Part shown: positions 5,585 to 6,742 of the stretch, in pieces
How the letters are laid out: the number at the start of each line of letters is the position of its first letter
Position numbering within the stretch: position 1 is the stretch's first letter
DNA from: Spirochaetaceae bacterium
GTDB taxonomy: Bacteria > Spirochaetota > Spirochaetia > Treponematales > Breznakiellaceae
Length of the DNA stretch: 6,742 bases
Assembly: GCA_031278935.1 (NCBI GenBank)
Contig: JAITJK010000242.1
Span: 1-6,742, forward strand
Reading direction: 5' to 3'
Made by a program: the position numbers and the translations under genes
Notes under the pieces: generated by a model
Databases searched by the model: none
The model's input: only the letters and a program-made list of their open reading frames with translations
Told to the model about the DNA's origin: nothing

Positions 5585-6439
5585 TTATATGATCTTATCT
5601 ATAATAATATTGACTTCTTCAATCAGAATCCCCGTATACCGTTCAATGTTCTCAATAATATAACGTTGCAGCTCATGGATGTCCTCGCCCAACTCGGTAC
5701 CGTAAGCCACATCAATGGTGATTACCAGACGGTAGCCCATAGCGTCGTCCTTCACGACGATTTTTTTGATCCCGATATTTTGATTATACTCGTCTATACA
5801 GTTGATCACCATATAGCTCAGGGCCTTTTCGGAAATGTTTATCCGGCCCCGTTTGGAGTATTCCGGCCGGACCACGGACTTTTCATGGATCCGGGGGATG
5901 GCGCTGATAGCCGGGGGGACGGGATGAGGCTTAAAAATCCGGATGGCGTTATAGAAAATCGTGGGATAATTGCGTTTCACCTCAATGGAAGGGACTGGAA
6001 TCACGTGTTTACCCTCGATGCGCCGGGTCCTAATGGCGGTTTCAATGTCCGCTTGAGAGGCGATATCCTCGATCTTGACGATTTTACTGGGCGACGGTAT
6101 CTGCAACCGGGCGGCGATTTTGTTCACCATCTTGACAGAGGTCCCGAGGATGAGAATTTTCTTAAACCGTTCCCCTTGGAGCTTGCGGGCCACCTCGTCC
6201 CGCTGACTTTTGTCATCGAATAAGGCGACTTTCACTGCGGCCATGAAGGTTTTTTCCGTTTTGGCCGACTGGCCGGCCACGATGCGGTTATCCCGGATGA
6301 GCAACCCGTCGTCAATGATGAAATCGATGTGGTATCTCTGGGCCACCAGTTTGGCCCGAAAACTTTTGCCTGTACCGCTTTCCCCCACCAGGGCATAGAT
6401 TTTGATTCTCCTCAAGTTTAAAAAGAGATCCTTAATCAT
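5585..6439 (-). CDS. P-loop NTPase fused to an Asp23/YloU-like domain
   Basis: This is a cytosolic protein of 284 residues from the ATG at 6439, or 288 from a GTG at 6451; numbering below uses the longer form. Near the N-terminus a Walker A motif, GESGTGKS (23-30), follows a short strand (KIYALV), as in P-loop kinases and ATPases. FIIDDGLL (44-51) could supply the Asp pair, and KKILILGTS (97-105) is another core strand. After the conserved-looking EGKHVIPVP (146-154) comes a linker. Residues about 201-286 match the Asp23/YloU (DUF322) pattern: RINISEKALSYMV, then VAYGTELGEDIHELQRYI and IERYTGILIEEVNIIID. I know of no assigned function; Asp23-like proteins elsewhere are envelope or stress associated. 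I recall similar conserved hypotheticals in Clostridia but could not check. It is preceded by a plausible promoter (6479-6507) and followed by the TPR gene after 128 bases. Confidence 0.8.
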   Translation of the reverse strand: MIKDLFLNLRRIKIYALVGESGTGKSFRAKLVAQRYHIDFIIDDGLLIRDNRIVAGQSAKTEKTFMAAVKVALFDDKSQRDEVARKLQGERFKKILILGTSVKMVNKIAARLQIPSPSKIVKIEDIASQADIETAIRTRRIEGKHVIPVPSIEVKRNYPTIFYNAIRIFKPHPVPPAISAIPRIHEKSVVRPEYSKRGRINISEKALSYMVINCIDEYNQNIGIKKIVVKDDAMGYRLVITIDVAYGTELGEDIHELQRYIIENIERYTGILIEEVNIIIDKII

Positions 6440-6450
6440 GTTCCCCCGCA

Positions 6451-6458
6451 CTCCTCCC
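6451..6458 (-). promoter_or_regulatory. Ribosome binding site that decides the P-loop gene start
   Basis: The minus strand reads GGGAGGAG. It is 11 bases before the ATG at 6439 but touches the in-frame GTG at 6451-6449, far too close to serve it. I therefore prefer the ATG, although 11 bases is a little long. Confidence 0.55.
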
Positions 6459-6478
6459 GGTTTGATGTATCATCTTCT

Positions 6479-6507
6479 AGTATATCCCAATCGGGCGGTC
6501 TCGTCAG
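6479..6507 (-). promoter_or_regulatory. Possible promoter of the P-loop/Asp23-like gene
   Basis: On the minus strand CTGACG (6507-6502), four of six to the -35 consensus, is followed after 17 bases by TATACT (6484-6479), five of six to the -10 consensus. The start would be near 6472, giving a leader of about 33 bases with the GGGAGGAG site inside it. Confidence 0.5.
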
Positions 6508-6527
6508 AGAAGGAGGCAGGGAAAACC

Positions 6528-6557
6528 GCCTTGCTCCGTCAATAAACAGGGCAAGGC
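6528..6557. repeat. Seven-base inverted repeat, GCCTTGC / GCAAGGC
   Basis: Two perfect seven-base arms (6528-6534 and 6551-6557) are separated by 16 bases. On the minus strand the second arm is followed by GGTTTTCCC, a poor terminator tail. It may be a weak terminator of a gene outside the window or a site for a dimeric protein. Confidence 0.35.
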
Positions 6558-6579
6558 AGCAGAAAAAGGGCCGGCTATT

Positions 6580-6618
6580 GGACTTGTTCAATAACCCGGT
6601 TGGTTATCGAACAAGTCC
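6580..6618. repeat. Strong 39-nt stem-loop
   Basis: The arms 6580-6596 and 6602-6618 (GGACTTGTTC, one base, ATAACC and the complement) form a 17-position stem around the five-base loop CGGTT. The single irregular position is A-C in plus-strand RNA but a G-U pair in minus-strand RNA, so the minus transcript folds without a mismatch. A T5 run follows 12 bases after the stem on the minus strand, too far for a classic intrinsic terminator. It may be a dispersed intergenic repeat, the end of a small mobile element, or a terminator of a gene to the right. Confidence 0.7.
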
Positions 6619-6656
6619 TGCAAAAAGCTCCGCATTTTTCTATTTTTCAGCGGAAG

Positions 6657-6742
6657 TTGTTTAAAAAATTAAGTTTTTAAAAAACACTATTGTTTAAATA
6701 ATATAAAAGCATTATCCAAAATCTGTAATAAGAATATCGCAA
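6657..6742. other. AT-rich gene-free edge
   Basis: This block is almost entirely A and T with several A and T runs. It holds no open frame of note, no DnaA-box array and no promoter that I can separate from chance in such composition. The full gene-free stretch at this end runs from 6459 to 6742 and also contains the promoter and the two inverted repeats listed separately. Confidence 0.5.

Noticed and set aside
5457..5600. Promoter for the TPR gene (TTGATA with GATAAT)
   Set aside because: The boxes are 21 bases apart, and other pairings match the consensus poorly.
5516..6223. Plus-strand open frame of 235 codons
   Set aside because: It lies opposite the P-loop/Asp23-like gene, whose Walker A and domain patterns are clear. 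The plus-strand translation has no recognisable motif and no good ribosome binding site.
6657..6742. Replication origin or attachment site in the AT-rich edge
   Set aside because: No DnaA boxes, iterons, integrase gene or direct repeats are seen.

Overview
The window looks like a chromosomal segment of a spirochaete, most likely a Treponema of the termite-gut type. This rests on three things: an envelope M23 peptidase next to a bactofilin, Firmicutes-like RicT and YaaR homologues in a diderm-style context, and roughly balanced base composition with AT-rich intergenic stretches. The genus is an inference; no rRNA or other taxonomic marker is present. All seven genes I accept lie on the minus strand and read from right to left. 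I found no tRNA, rRNA, CRISPR array or transposase gene.

Right part (6742 to 4248). An AT-rich, gene-free stretch carries a strong 39-nt stem-loop and a shorter inverted repeat. A plausible promoter follows, then a gene for an uncharacterised protein with an N-terminal P-loop NTPase domain and a C-terminal Asp23/YloU-like domain. After 128 bases comes a secreted TPR protein whose N-terminal half resembles a peptidase-MA-type zinc protease but has lost the zinc-binding HExxH motif.

Middle gap (4247 to 3829). These 419 bases hold no credible gene. They contain a decayed palindromic repeat of a widespread bacterial REP-like type, a small hairpin, and a good promoter with a perfect TTGACA box.

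Left part (3828 to 238). That promoter leads a tight cluster: membrane-anchored LytM/M23 peptidase, bactofilin, YaaR (DUF327), RicT/YaaT (PSP1 domain) and, after 48 bases, a CDP-alcohol phosphatidyltransferase (PgsA-like). The first four genes are 4 to 16 bases apart and are almost certainly co-transcribed. The first two fit a cell-shape module: a cytoskeletal scaffold plus a wall hydrolase. The next two are neighbours in Bacilli too, where RicT directs RNA processing. PgsA makes the phosphatidylglycerol precursor and may have its own promoter. Another promoter and a Shine-Dalgarno-like sequence at the left edge suggest a further minus-strand gene starting just outside the window.

The most notable points are an 11-G homopolymer inside the M23 peptidase gene, where any one-base slip would remove the catalytic domain (possible phase variation); the P-loop plus Asp23-like fusion; the apparently dead protease fold; and the combined shape/RNA-processing operon.
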